Shown here: one piece after another, positions 54,966 through 62,479 of the stretch
Layout of the letters: each line of letters opens with the position of its first letter
Position numbering within the stretch: the first letter of the stretch is position 1
DNA from: Pseudonocardia sp. MH-G8
Lineage (GTDB): Bacteria > Actinomycetota > Actinomycetes > Mycobacteriales > Pseudonocardiaceae
Reading direction: 5' to 3'
Assembly: GCF_002262885.1 (NCBI RefSeq)
Contig: NZ_NKYF01000019.1
Coordinates: 107,336-171,335 of the forward strand
Length of the DNA stretch: 64,000 nt
Notes under the pieces: generated by a model
Database searches by the model: none
Seen by the model: the letters and a program-made list of their open reading frames with translations, nothing else
What the model was told of the DNA's origin: nothing
Translations under genes and position numbers: made by a program

Positions 54966-55120
54966 GTCGCTGCTCCTGGGTCTCGGGGGATGCGGCGTTC
55001 GTACGGAGGACGGCACGAGCCGTGCCGATGTGACACCTCCCGGCGCGCGGGCCCTCCCGAGCGTCGAACCGCCCTCCAGCGGGGGGTACCAGTCGCCGAC
55101 CCCACTTCGAGCGGGCTGCA

Positions 55121-55144
55121 CCAACGAAACACCCGTTTCGTTGG
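55121..55144. promoter_or_regulatory. Perfect 24-bp palindrome between divergent genes
   Basis: CCAACGAAAC (55121-55130), ACCC, then GTTTCGTTGG (55135-55144) give 10-bp arms. It is 60 nt upstream of the coiled-coil -10 hexamer and 156 nt from the Ddn-type gene start. It is much more AT-rich than its surroundings, as expected for an operator. No regulator gene is adjacent; the palindrome type suits a TetR-family protein. Confidence 0.65.
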
Positions 55145-55203
55145 GAGCTGGATCAGTTGACGCAACACCGAACCGGTTAGAAGGTTGGCAAACTACGAAC
55201 TGA

Positions 55204-55209
55204 TAGCGT
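55204..55209 (+). promoter_or_regulatory. -10 element for a leaderless coiled-coil protein transcript
   Basis: TAGCGT is followed by 7 nt and the ATG at 55217. Confidence 0.65.
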
Positions 55210-55216
55210 TCCGACC

Positions 55217-56287
55217 ATGATCGACGAGGCCGCACGCTGCGGATACAGCAAGTGCCGGGCCGAGTTGCCACCTCCCGGCCCGCAGGGCGGCAGGCGGCGC
55301 TCCTTCTGCCGGGACACCCGTTGGGAGGGCGGGCGGACGTGTGCGCAGATGGCGCGCGGGGAGCGCGATGCGCTGGACGCGCTCGGCCTCGACTCGGGGC
55401 GCGCGACGTTCCGGCTCGACGCGGACCGGATGCGCGAGCACGTCGAGGCCGTGCGCGGCCCGGTGGTCGAGCTCGCCGGATCCCTGGACGCCGTGGCGAC
55501 CCGGCTCGACGAGGTCGAGGGCAGCGCGCTCACGGCCGTGGAGGCCGCCAACCGGACGGCGGCGCAGGCCGAGGCTGCGCGCGTGGAGGCGCAACAGGCG
55601 GCGGAGCGGGCGCAGCGGGAGGCGAAGGAGGCGAAGGAGCGCGCCGGGCAGGCGGCCCAGGACCGCGCGGAGGCGGTGGAGCGGGCCGCGGCCGCCGCAC
55701 GTCAGGCGCTGGAGTCGACCGAGGCGCTCGGGGCGGCCCGCCAGGTGGCCGAGGAGGCGTTGAACGCGCGTGGTGCGGCGCAGGAGCGCGCCGAGGCGGC
55801 GGTCCACCGCGCAGGCGAGGCCGAGCGGGCCGGGCGGGAGGCGGCGTTGCGGGCCGAGCGCGCCGAGGCCGAACGCGGGGCGGCCCAGGACCGCGCGCAG
55901 GAGTGGCGGGGCGAGGCCGAGCAGCTGCGGGCGGAGCTGTCCGCGGTGCGGGCCGAGCTCGCCGCCGCGGCGGATGCTCGTGACGCCGCCGCCCGGCGCG
56001 CAGAGGACGCGATCGGCGCGGTCGAGGGGGAACGCGAGGGGCGCCGGCGGGCCGAGCAGGAGCTCACCACCGTCCGCGAGCGGGCCGAGGCCGCGGCGGC
56101 ACTGTGCCGGCGCTCGGACGCCGAGCTGGAACGGGCGCGGGCCGAGCTCGAGCGCGCCCACGCCGACGCCCGCCAGGCCCGCGCCGACGTCGACGCGCTG
56201 CGCGAGCGGGGCACCGACGAGCTGCGGGAGCTGGTCGTGGCGGCGCTCGACCGCGGGCACCGGCTTCGCGAGGGCGACCCGCGGTAG
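55217..56287 (+). CDS. Zinc-ribbon plus long coiled-coil protein, function unknown
   Basis: A 356-residue protein. Residues 8-43 hold four cysteines (CGYSKC, then SFC and RTC) like actinobacterial zinc-finger modules that start CxxxxC and end near an FC/C pair. From about residue 75 to 345 it is almost pure coiled coil (Ala/Glu/Arg heptads, many RAEAE repeats), so an elongated dimer is expected. No signal peptide or membrane segment is seen. The layout (small DNA/RNA-binding head and long rod) recalls plasmid KfrA-type or SMC-like scaffolds, but I find no family match. Neighbours are a recombinase and a Ddn-type enzyme. Confidence 0.8.
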   Translation: MIDEAARCGYSKCRAELPPPGPQGGRRRSFCRDTRWEGGRTCAQMARGERDALDALGLDSGRATFRLDADRMREHVEAVRGPVVELAGSLDAVATRLDEVEGSALTAVEAANRTAAQAEAARVEAQQAAERAQREAKEAKERAGQAAQDRAEAVERAAAAARQALESTEALGAARQVAEEALNARGAAQERAEAAVHRAGEAERAGREAALRAERAEAERGAAQDRAQEWRGEAEQLRAELSAVRAELAAAADARDAAARRAEDAIGAVEGEREGRRRAEQELTTVRERAEAAAALCRRSDAELERARAELERAHADARQARADVDALRERGTDELRELVVAALDRGHRLREGDPR

Positions 56288-56308
56288 GTCTGGTCCCGGC
56301 CCGCGGGC

Positions 56309-56755
56309 TCAGGCGAGGGCGGCGACCAGCAGGGCGAAGGCGGCGATGATGACGGCGACGCGGACGTGGTGGAGGCGGTTCCAGCGGTTCACCTGCTCCT
56401 TCCAGTCGGCGGGTCGGTTCTCAGGGGTCCATGTCTTGCTCCGGTTGTTGATCGGGACGAGCAGCAGGATCGACATGATCACGCTGAGGATCAGCAATGC
56501 GCCTGCGGTGACGACGAGCCCGGTGCCGTCCTGGGGCCATCCGGCGATGGCCCAGACGGTGACGAGGGCGAGCGACGCGAGGTACCAGACCGGCATCACG
56601 GCGCCGAGCATGCGGCCCCCGTGGGCGTGGCCGAGTTGGCCGCTGTCCTCGGGGAGGGCGTTGAGGATCGGGTTGATGACGAAGGCGACGGAGAACTCCA
56701 CCCCCACCATCACACCGACGACCACGGTGGTGACGACCTCGAGTGCGTTGAGCAT
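56309..56755 (-). CDS. DUF1772 (anthrone oxygenase-like) membrane protein
   Basis: A 148-residue protein with four predicted membrane helices (for example TVVVGVMVGVEFSVAFVI, PVWYLASLALVTVWAIAG, LVVTAGALLILSVIMSILLL and the C-terminal VAVIIAAFALLVAAL). The GVEFSVAFVINP opening and the VPINNRSKTW-x12-W segment are DUF1772 marks. The family includes anthrone oxygenases, but function here is unproven. It is divergent from a TetR regulator with three CTAGC-type sites between them and is almost certainly repressed by it. Confidence 0.87.
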   Translation of the reverse strand: MLNALEVVTTVVVGVMVGVEFSVAFVINPILNALPEDSGQLGHAHGGRMLGAVMPVWYLASLALVTVWAIAGWPQDGTGLVVTAGALLILSVIMSILLLVPINNRSKTWTPENRPADWKEQVNRWNRLHHVRVAVIIAAFALLVAALA

Positions 56756-56770
56756 GACGACCCTCTGTAT

Positions 56771-56834
56771 CTAGCACTGCTAGCGGACGAGGCAACGCTA
56801 GCACTGCCGCTGCTCGTACGGCTAGCGGTGCTAG
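56771..56834. promoter_or_regulatory. Cluster of three TetR-type operator sites
   Basis: CTAGCA-C-TGCTAG (56771-56783) and CTAGC-GGT-GCTAG (56822-56834) are perfect palindromes; GCTAGCACTGCCGC (56797-56810) between them is a half-degenerate third site. The TetR start is 10 nt beyond the last one and the DUF1772 start 16 nt before the first. This fits one regulator controlling both directions. Confidence 0.72.
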
Positions 56835-56843
56835 GATCGGTTC

Positions 56844-57422
56844 ATGTCGGTACAGGACCGCAAGCAGCGCGAACGGGCGGAGCGCGAGCGCCTCATCGTG
56901 GCGACGGCCCGTGAGCTCGCCGAGCAGCAGGGTTGGGACGCGGTCACCACCCGCCTGCTCGCTCAGCGCATCGAATACAGCCAGCCCGTCCTCTACAGCC
57001 ACTTCCGCGGCAAACGCGAGATCGTCGGGGCCGTTGCCCTCGAGGGTGCCGCCGAGATGGCCGTGGCGGTGCGGGCCGCGGCGTCCAGCGCGAACAGCCC
57101 GCGGGAGCGGGTCGCCGCCCTCGCCCGTACCTACCTCGACTTCGCCGCCCGCAACCCGGCGGTCTACGACGCCCTGTTCCAGCTCGACGGCGGCCTGGCG
57201 TTCGCGCAGGACGACACCCCCGAGCCCCTGAAGGACGCCTTCGCCGCGTTGCTGGAGAGCCTGGGCGAAGTCGCCGGGGACGGCGTCGACCCGGCGCTGT
57301 TCACCGAGGTGTTCTGGGCGTCCCTGCACGGCCTGGCGACCCTGACCCGTGCCGGACGGCTGCCGCCTGAGGACGTCGGGCCGAGGGTGGCGTTGCTGGT
57401 GGACCGGTTCGCCGTGGGCTGA
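56844..57422 (+). CDS. TetR-family transcriptional regulator
   Basis: A 192-residue TetR protein. HTH residues ~14-60 (WDAVTTRLLAQRIEYSQPVLYSHFRGKREI in parts) are followed by a helical ligand domain with a TetR_C-type region (ALFQLDGGLAFAQDD). It reads outwards from the DUF1772 gene and is flanked by three palindromic sites, so it is probably autoregulated. Ligand unknown. Confidence 0.92.
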   Translation: MSVQDRKQRERAERERLIVATARELAEQQGWDAVTTRLLAQRIEYSQPVLYSHFRGKREIVGAVALEGAAEMAVAVRAAASSANSPRERVAALARTYLDFAARNPAVYDALFQLDGGLAFAQDDTPEPLKDAFAALLESLGEVAGDGVDPALFTEVFWASLHGLATLTRAGRLPPEDVGPRVALLVDRFAVG

Positions 57423-57527
57423 CGCAGGTCGAGGTGCGGATCAGGGTGACGCCTGGGCCCGGGTGGCCTAATGTCACCTCACCGTCCGTCACCGCCGCCT
57501 GTCGCTGCCCTGTCCCGGGGGTCTCCT

Positions 57528-58826
57528 GTGTCCGACCGCGCCACCTCTCCGACCAGCGCGACTCCCGCGCACCGCCTGCCCGTCCGCACGCTGCTCGCGG
57601 CGTCGGTCGGCAACGCCATCGAGTGGTACGACTGGACGGTCTACGCGACGTTCAGCATCTTCTTCGCGACGCAGATCTTCCCGTCCGGGGATCCCGCGCT
57701 CGCACTGATCAACACGCTGGCGACGTACGCGCTGGCGTTCTTCTTCCGCCCGCTCGGCGGCTGGCTGCTCGGCCGGTTCGCCGACCTGCACGGCCGGCGC
57801 ACCGCGATGCTGTTGACGATCGTGCTGATGGCGGGCGGGTCGTTCATCATCGGGATCCTGCCGACCTTCGAGATGGTGGGCTGGCTGGCCCCGATCCTGC
57901 TGCTGCTCGCCCGGATCGGGCAGGGGATGTCGCTGGGGGGCGAGGTCTCGAACGCCTCGGCCTACCTCGCCGAGATCGCCCCGGCGGAACGGCGTGGCCG
58001 CTACTCGTCGTTCTTCTACATCTCCACCGGCTCGGCGGTGCTGATCGCGTCGCTGCTGGGGGCGCTGCTCACCGCGGTGATGTCGCGCGAGGACCTCGCC
58101 GCCTACGGCTGGCGGATCCCGTTCATCCTCGGCGGCGTCCTCGGGCTCGTGGGCCTGTGGCTGCGCCGGGCGATGCCCGAGACCGACCAGTTCGAGGAGA
58201 ACAAGGTCAAGGCGCAGGCCCTGCGCCACCCGCTGCTCATGACGCTGCGCGAGCACCCCAAGGCCGTCGGCCAGCTCATCGCGTTCACGCTGCTCTCCAC
58301 CCTCTGCTACTACACCTTCTTCTCCGCGCTCACGCCGTTCGCGGTGAGCTCGCGCGGGGCAGACGCCGGCCAGGTCTTCACCGCCCTGTCGATCGCGACG
58401 GCGCTGTTCGTGGCACTCCAGTACCCGATGGGCGCGCTGTCGGACCGGTTCGGCCGCAAGCCGCAGCTGCTGGTCTGGTCGGCGGCGACGGCCGTGCTGA
58501 TCGTGCCGTTGTCCAGCCTGATCGGGCCGGGGCTGTGGAACATGCTCGTGGTGTTCTGCGTGGGGCTCGGGCTTTACACGGCGATGACCTCGATCGCCCC
58601 GGCGGTCATGAGCGAGCTGTTCCCCACCGAGCTGCGCGGCCTCGGCATCGGCGCCTGGTACAACCTCACGGTCGCGACGTTCGGCGGCACGGCCCCGCTG
58701 GTGATCCAGGCGCTGTCCGGCGCGGGCCTGGCACAGGTCTTCTTCTGGTACGTCGCCGGGGGTGCCGTGCTCGCGTTCCTGGTGATCCTCACACTGCCCG
58801 AGACGAAGGGGCAGGTGCTGCGGTGA
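57528..58826 (+). CDS. MFS metabolite:H+ symporter (MHS family)
   Basis: A 432-residue, 12-helix transporter. ASVGNAIEWYDWTVYATFS and FADLHGRRTAMLLT (loop 2-3 signature) belong to the MHS branch, which imports carboxylates or amino-acid-like compounds (alpha-ketoglutarate, shikimate, proline betaine). PMGALSDRFGRKPQLL is the repeat of that loop in the second half. GTG 57528 is preferred over an earlier in-frame ATG, which would add a Pro-rich tail. Its stop overlaps the GTG of the M20 peptidase gene, suggesting uptake of an N-acylated compound that is then hydrolysed. Confidence 0.9.
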   Translation: MSDRATSPTSATPAHRLPVRTLLAASVGNAIEWYDWTVYATFSIFFATQIFPSGDPALALINTLATYALAFFFRPLGGWLLGRFADLHGRRTAMLLTIVLMAGGSFIIGILPTFEMVGWLAPILLLLARIGQGMSLGGEVSNASAYLAEIAPAERRGRYSSFFYISTGSAVLIASLLGALLTAVMSREDLAAYGWRIPFILGGVLGLVGLWLRRAMPETDQFEENKVKAQALRHPLLMTLREHPKAVGQLIAFTLLSTLCYYTFFSALTPFAVSSRGADAGQVFTALSIATALFVALQYPMGALSDRFGRKPQLLVWSAATAVLIVPLSSLIGPGLWNMLVVFCVGLGLYTAMTSIAPAVMSELFPTELRGLGIGAWYNLTVATFGGTAPLVIQALSGAGLAQVFFWYVAGGAVLAFLVILTLPETKGQVLR

Positions 58827-59947
58827 CCACCGCCGTCGAGCTGCTGGGCGAGCTGATCCGGTTCCGCACGGTCGGCGGCGGTGAGGGCGCCGCCGCGCGG
58901 CACTGCGCCACCCTGGCCGAGGGGGCCGGGCTCACCACCCGGCTGCTGGAGTGGGAACCGGGACGCGAGCAGCTCGTCGCGCGCACCACGGGCGGTGACG
59001 GTCCTCCGCTGACGTTCACCGGGCACCTCGACACCGTGCCCGTCGCGCCCGATGACTGGTCGGTGGACCCGTGGGCCGCCGCGCGCGACGGCGACAAGGT
59101 GGTGGGCCGCGGCGCCAGCGACATGAAGTCCGGCGTGGCCGCGGCGCTCGCGGCCACCGTCGCGCACGCCGCGCGCCCGCACAGCTGCCGCGGCGTGCAG
59201 CTGGTGCTCACGGCGGGGGAGGAGACGGGCTGCACCGGGCTCGTCCGCCTCGATGCGCCGGAGCGGGACGCGATCGCTCGTGGCGGCCCGCTCGTGGTCG
59301 CCGAGCCGACGGCCAACGAACTCGTGCTCGGGCACAAGGGCGCGCACTGGATGCGGCTGCGCGCCACCGGCCGGGCCGCCCACGGCTCCGCGCCGGAGCT
59401 GGGGGACAACGCCGCCGTCCGGCTGGCGCGGGCCGCGGTCGCCCTGCACGACCACGCCGGCTGGCCCCGGCACGACCGGTTCGGTCCGGTCACCGCGAAC
59501 GTCGGTGTGCTGCGCGGCGGGGTGGCACCCAACGTCGTGCCCGATGCTGCGGAGCTGCTGCTCGACGTCCGCACCGTCCCGGGAGTGGACCCCGCCCGGC
59601 TGCGGGCCCAGGTGGGGCTGCTGGCCGGGGAGCGCGTGGAGGTGGCCGACCACGTGGTGCTGCCGCCGCTGGACACCGGTGCCGACGACCCGTTCGTGGG
59701 GATGGTCCGCGCGGCGCTGCAGGCCGGTGGGCTACCCGACGACGTCGCGCCACCGGCACGGTTCTTCACCGACGCCTCGGTGCTGGCCGGCCTGTTGGGT
59801 GACGGGGACGCGGCCCCGACCGTGGTGCTCGGCCCGGGCGAACCCGACCAGTGCCACGTGGTGGACGAGTACTGCCTCGCCACGCGCGTGGAGCAGGCGG
59901 TCACGGTGTACGAGGAGCTGCTCGCCCGCTGGTGCGCGCCGGCCTGA
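58823..59947 (+). CDS. M20 metallopeptidase (ArgE/DapE family)
   Basis: A 374-residue di-zinc hydrolase. Metal ligands are in TGHLDTVPV (His, Asp), GRGASDMKSG (bridging Asp), GEETGCTG (catalytic Glu pair), VAEPT (Glu) and a late DQCHVVDEYC (His). A dimerisation domain lies between about 170 and 280. Members remove acyl groups from amino acids or succinyl-diaminopimelate. Since the companion gene is a transporter (overlap GTGA), catabolism of an imported N-acyl or dipeptide-like compound is more likely than lysine synthesis, but this is inferred. Confidence 0.9.
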   Translation: MTTAVELLGELIRFRTVGGGEGAAARHCATLAEGAGLTTRLLEWEPGREQLVARTTGGDGPPLTFTGHLDTVPVAPDDWSVDPWAAARDGDKVVGRGASDMKSGVAAALAATVAHAARPHSCRGVQLVLTAGEETGCTGLVRLDAPERDAIARGGPLVVAEPTANELVLGHKGAHWMRLRATGRAAHGSAPELGDNAAVRLARAAVALHDHAGWPRHDRFGPVTANVGVLRGGVAPNVVPDAAELLLDVRTVPGVDPARLRAQVGLLAGERVEVADHVVLPPLDTGADDPFVGMVRAALQAGGLPDDVAPPARFFTDASVLAGLLGDGDAAPTVVLGPGEPDQCHVVDEYCLATRVEQAVTVYEELLARWCAPA

Positions 59948-59956
59948 GCGCAGGCT

Positions 59957-60105
59957 GCGCGACACACACGCGCCCAGGCCCCGACTCGCGGGGTGGGTGC
60001 ACACCTCACCTCCGCGAGTCGGGGTGTGAAACGCGCGAGTCGGGGCCTGGGACGCGCGGATCGCGCTGTGGGCGCGCGCGAGTCGCGGGCCGGGGGTGTC
60101 TGGCC
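59957..60105. repeat. Palindromic repeat family, copy 3 (degenerate)
   Basis: It begins GCGCGACAC 10 nt after the peptidase stop. One direct core CCCCGACTCGCGG (59979-59991) faces inverted cores CCGCGAGTCGGGG (60012-60024) and GCGCGAGTCGGGG (60034-60046), and a third weaker copy follows at 60074-60088. The right end GTGTC-TGGCCC is degenerate. It sits between converging genes. Confidence 0.75.
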
Positions 60106-60110
60106 CGGGA

Positions 60111-60932
60111 TCAGACGAGCGGGCTGCTCGCCAGCACCCGGACGGCCTCGGCCACGGCGGCGCGGCGGGCCACCCGCACGGCGGTCTCGATGGGGCGCAG
60201 GGCCTCGCGGCGGGCCGTGGCGGCCGACGCGGAGAGCGCGCCACCGGGCTCGTCGACGGACGCGGCGGCGAGGATCGCCTCCACCTCGTCGGCGTGCTGC
60301 AGCACCCGCAAGGCCTGCGGCGGCATCCCGTCGGGCCACAGCGACGCCGGCCGCGCCCGCAGCGCGGCGGCGATCTCCTCGCGGACACCCGGGCGGTGGC
60401 GGGCCACGCCCAGTGAGGTGAGGACCGAGGCCGAGCGGCGCACCTCGTCGCGCAGCTCGCGCTCGGCCTGGCTCAGCGCCACGAACTCGGGGGGCGGTCC
60501 GGGCTCGGCGACCGAGTGGACCGTCCAGCGCAGGACACCGTCGGCCACCGGGGCCGGCACGATGCCCAGGCCCACGCCCAGGCTCGTCTCGGGGAACAGC
60601 ACACCCTCGCCCGCCTCGGTGGCGGCCCGGCTGAACGCCCCCGGACCGGGCAGACCGCGCACGTCGCCGGGAACCGGCAGGACCAGGCGGGCGGGACCGA
60701 CGGCGTCGTGGCCGCCCGCTGCCCGGCGCAGCGCCGCGAGCAGGAACGTCAGCGACGATCCCCGCTCGCCGGGTGGCGGGAGGGCGGTGCGGCGCGCGGT
60801 GTCCACGTCGGCGGCCTGGACGTCGTGCGCGTCGGCCCAGGGCGCGAGCGCGTCCAGGACGTCGTCGGGCGCAGCGGCGCCCACCAACCAGGCCGAGGCC
60901 CACACGGTGGCGGTGGCGGAGGGGCAGGGCAC
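60111..60932 (-). CDS. Conserved actinobacterial protein (Rv1486c-like)
   Basis: A 273-residue protein with no recognised domain and no signal or membrane segment. It is Ala/Arg/Val-rich, with long helical stretches at the C-terminal half and a PGPGAFSRAA-EAGEGVLFP segment. The position between hemH and the NfeD/SPFH pair, and the opposite strand, match Rv1486c of M. tuberculosis, which supports that it is a real, conserved gene. TAGCCT on the minus strand (60939-60944) ends 6 nt before its GTG, so the transcript is leaderless. Function unknown. Confidence 0.82.
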   Translation of the reverse strand: MPCPSATATVWASAWLVGAAAPDDVLDALAPWADAHDVQAADVDTARRTALPPPGERGSSLTFLLAALRRAAGGHDAVGPARLVLPVPGDVRGLPGPGAFSRAATEAGEGVLFPETSLGVGLGIVPAPVADGVLRWTVHSVAEPGPPPEFVALSQAERELRDEVRRSASVLTSLGVARHRPGVREEIAAALRARPASLWPDGMPPQALRVLQHADEVEAILAAASVDEPGGALSASAATARREALRPIETAVRVARRAAVAEAVRVLASSPLV

Positions 60933-60938
60933 CGAGCC

Positions 60939-60944
60939 AGGCTA
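60939..60944 (-). promoter_or_regulatory. -10 element for the Rv1486c-like gene
   Basis: On the minus strand TAGCCT is followed by 6 nt and the GTG at 60932. Confidence 0.6.
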
Positions 60945-61116
60945 ACCACGTCCGGGTGCGGAGGCACTGCCGCGTGGGGGTGAAGCCGAATACGCTGAGT
61001 CGTCGCAGCTCACGACGGGTGATCCGGCGTGTCGCGCGGGACGCGCCGCCGCGGGGGGTAGCGAACCCGCCCCGGGAAGGCGCGTGTCGGGCACCGGATC
61101 CGGGACCCGCTGCCGG

Positions 61117-61122
61117 TAGAAC
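61117..61122 (+). promoter_or_regulatory. -10 element for the DUF3097 gene
   Basis: TAGAAC fits the TANNN hexamer less well but ends 7 nt before the GTG at 61130. It is one of two candidate starts; the other in-frame GTG (61124) would be inside the -10 window. Confidence 0.45.
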
Positions 61123-61129
61123 GGTGCCC

Positions 61130-61942
61130 GTGACCCGTGCGCACGACTACCGAGGGGCGTTCGGCGCCGACGGCACCCGCGTCCGCAGCCGCAAGCAGAT
61201 CCCGGAGGTGCCCGCCGAACCCGGCCTCGTGGTGGAGGATCCCGCCAGCGGCTACTGCGGGGCGGTCGTCGCGATCGACGTCCGCGGCGTCACGCTGGAG
61301 GACCGCCACGGCGGCAGGCGGGTCTTCCCGCTGCGCCCGGCCGCGTTCCTCGTCGAGGGCGCGCCGGCCACGCTCGTCGTCCCGAAGCGAGCGCCCGCCG
61401 CCCCCACGCGCTCGGCGTCGGGCTCGGTGCGGGTGCAGGGGCACACGGCGCGGACGGCTCGCGCGGCCCGGATCTGGGTGGAGGGCCTGCACGACGCGGA
61501 GCTCGTCGAGCGGGTGTGGGGCCACGACCTGCGCGTCGAGGGCGTGGTCGTGGAGCCGATGCACGGGATGGACGACCTCGCCGCGGCCGTCGCGGAGTTC
61601 GGGCCGGGACCGCAGCGGCGGCTCGGCGTGCTCGTCGACCACCTGGTCCAGGGGTCGAAGGAGACCCGCGCCGCCGCGTCCGTCGCCGGACCGAACGTGC
61701 TGGTCACCGGACACCCCTATGTCGACGTCTGGCAGGCCGTGAAGCCCTCGGTCGTCGGCATCCGGGCCTGGCCCGAGGTGCCGCGCGGTACCGACTGGAA
61801 GACCGGGGTGTGCCGGGCGCTGCGCTGGGGGGAGCCCGCCGACGGCGCCCGCCGGGTGCTCGGCGCCGTGCGCGACTACCGCGATCTGGAGACCCCGCTG
61901 ATCGGAGCGGTGGAACAACTCATCGATTTCGTGACGACCTGA
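61130..61942 (+). CDS. DUF3097-family protein
   Basis: A 270-residue protein of an actinobacterial family of unknown function. Conserved-looking blocks are RSRKQIPEVPAEPGLVVED, ARIWVEGLHDAELVERVWGHDLR, LGVLVDHLVQGSKE and GHPYVDVWQAVKP. The middle part (WVEGLHDAELVERVWG...VLVDHL) has the look of a TOPRIM-type fold, with Glu and Asp-x-Asp-like acids, but this is only a visual impression. It is divergent from the Rv1486c-like gene, and the NfeD gene follows 47 nt later. Confidence 0.8.
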   Translation: MTRAHDYRGAFGADGTRVRSRKQIPEVPAEPGLVVEDPASGYCGAVVAIDVRGVTLEDRHGGRRVFPLRPAAFLVEGAPATLVVPKRAPAAPTRSASGSVRVQGHTARTARAARIWVEGLHDAELVERVWGHDLRVEGVVVEPMHGMDDLAAAVAEFGPGPQRRLGVLVDHLVQGSKETRAAASVAGPNVLVTGHPYVDVWQAVKPSVVGIRAWPEVPRGTDWKTGVCRALRWGEPADGARRVLGAVRDYRDLETPLIGAVEQLIDFVTT

Positions 61943-61989
61943 TCGAACCCCCATCGGCGAGCGACGTCGATCTGGAAGGATCAGGCACC

Positions 61990-62424
61990 ATGACGGCCGC
62001 TGTGATCTGGCTCATCCTCGGCGTCGTCCTGGTCGTGGCGGAGGTGCTGTCCGGCGAGTTCGTCCTGCTGATGCTCGGCGGGGGCGCGCTCGCGGCGGGA
62101 GGCGTGTCGCTGCTCGTGGGCGGCCCGGTCGTCGGCGGCGTCGTGTTCGCCGTCGCGTCGGTGCTGTTGCTGCTCGCGGTGCGCCCGGCGTTGCGAAAGC
62201 GGCTGGACCGGGGCGTCGACTCCGGGGCCATGCACCACGAGGCGCTGCTGGGCAGCACCGCGGTGGTCGTGGCCCGGGTGGACGGGCACGGTGGCCGGGT
62301 CAAGATCGGCGGAGACCTGTGGTCGGCGCGCACGACCGAGGGGCACGAGGCCATCGAGCCCGGCGCCCAGGTCACCGTGCTGAGCATCTCCGGTGCCACC
62401 GCGGTGGTCGTCGCACAGGACTGA
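61990..62424 (+). CDS. NfeD-like membrane protein
   Basis: A 144-residue short-form NfeD. Three hydrophobic segments (5-60: WLILGVVLVVAEVLS, FVLLMLGGGALAAGGVSLLV, VGGVVFAVASVLLLLAV) precede a C-terminal OB-fold domain (~85-144, TAVVVARVDGHGGRVKIGGDLWSAR). NfeD proteins partner with SPFH/stomatin proteins in membrane microdomains; the SPFH gene follows 55 nt later, matching Rv1487-Rv1488. GGAAGGA lies upstream of the ATG. Confidence 0.92.
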   Translation: MTAAVIWLILGVVLVVAEVLSGEFVLLMLGGGALAAGGVSLLVGGPVVGGVVFAVASVLLLLAVRPALRKRLDRGVDSGAMHHEALLGSTAVVVARVDGHGGRVKIGGDLWSARTTEGHEAIEPGAQVTVLSISGATAVVVAQD

Positions 62425-62479
62425 CATCATCCCCGCGCCGCTGCATGACAGCGGTCGTCGGGGACAAGGAGGGGGAACC

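Noticed and set aside
45600..59950. The accessory block as an integrated element or prophage
   Set aside because: No flanking direct repeats, tRNA target, phage structural, transfer or replication genes were seen; base composition looks the same as the backbone.
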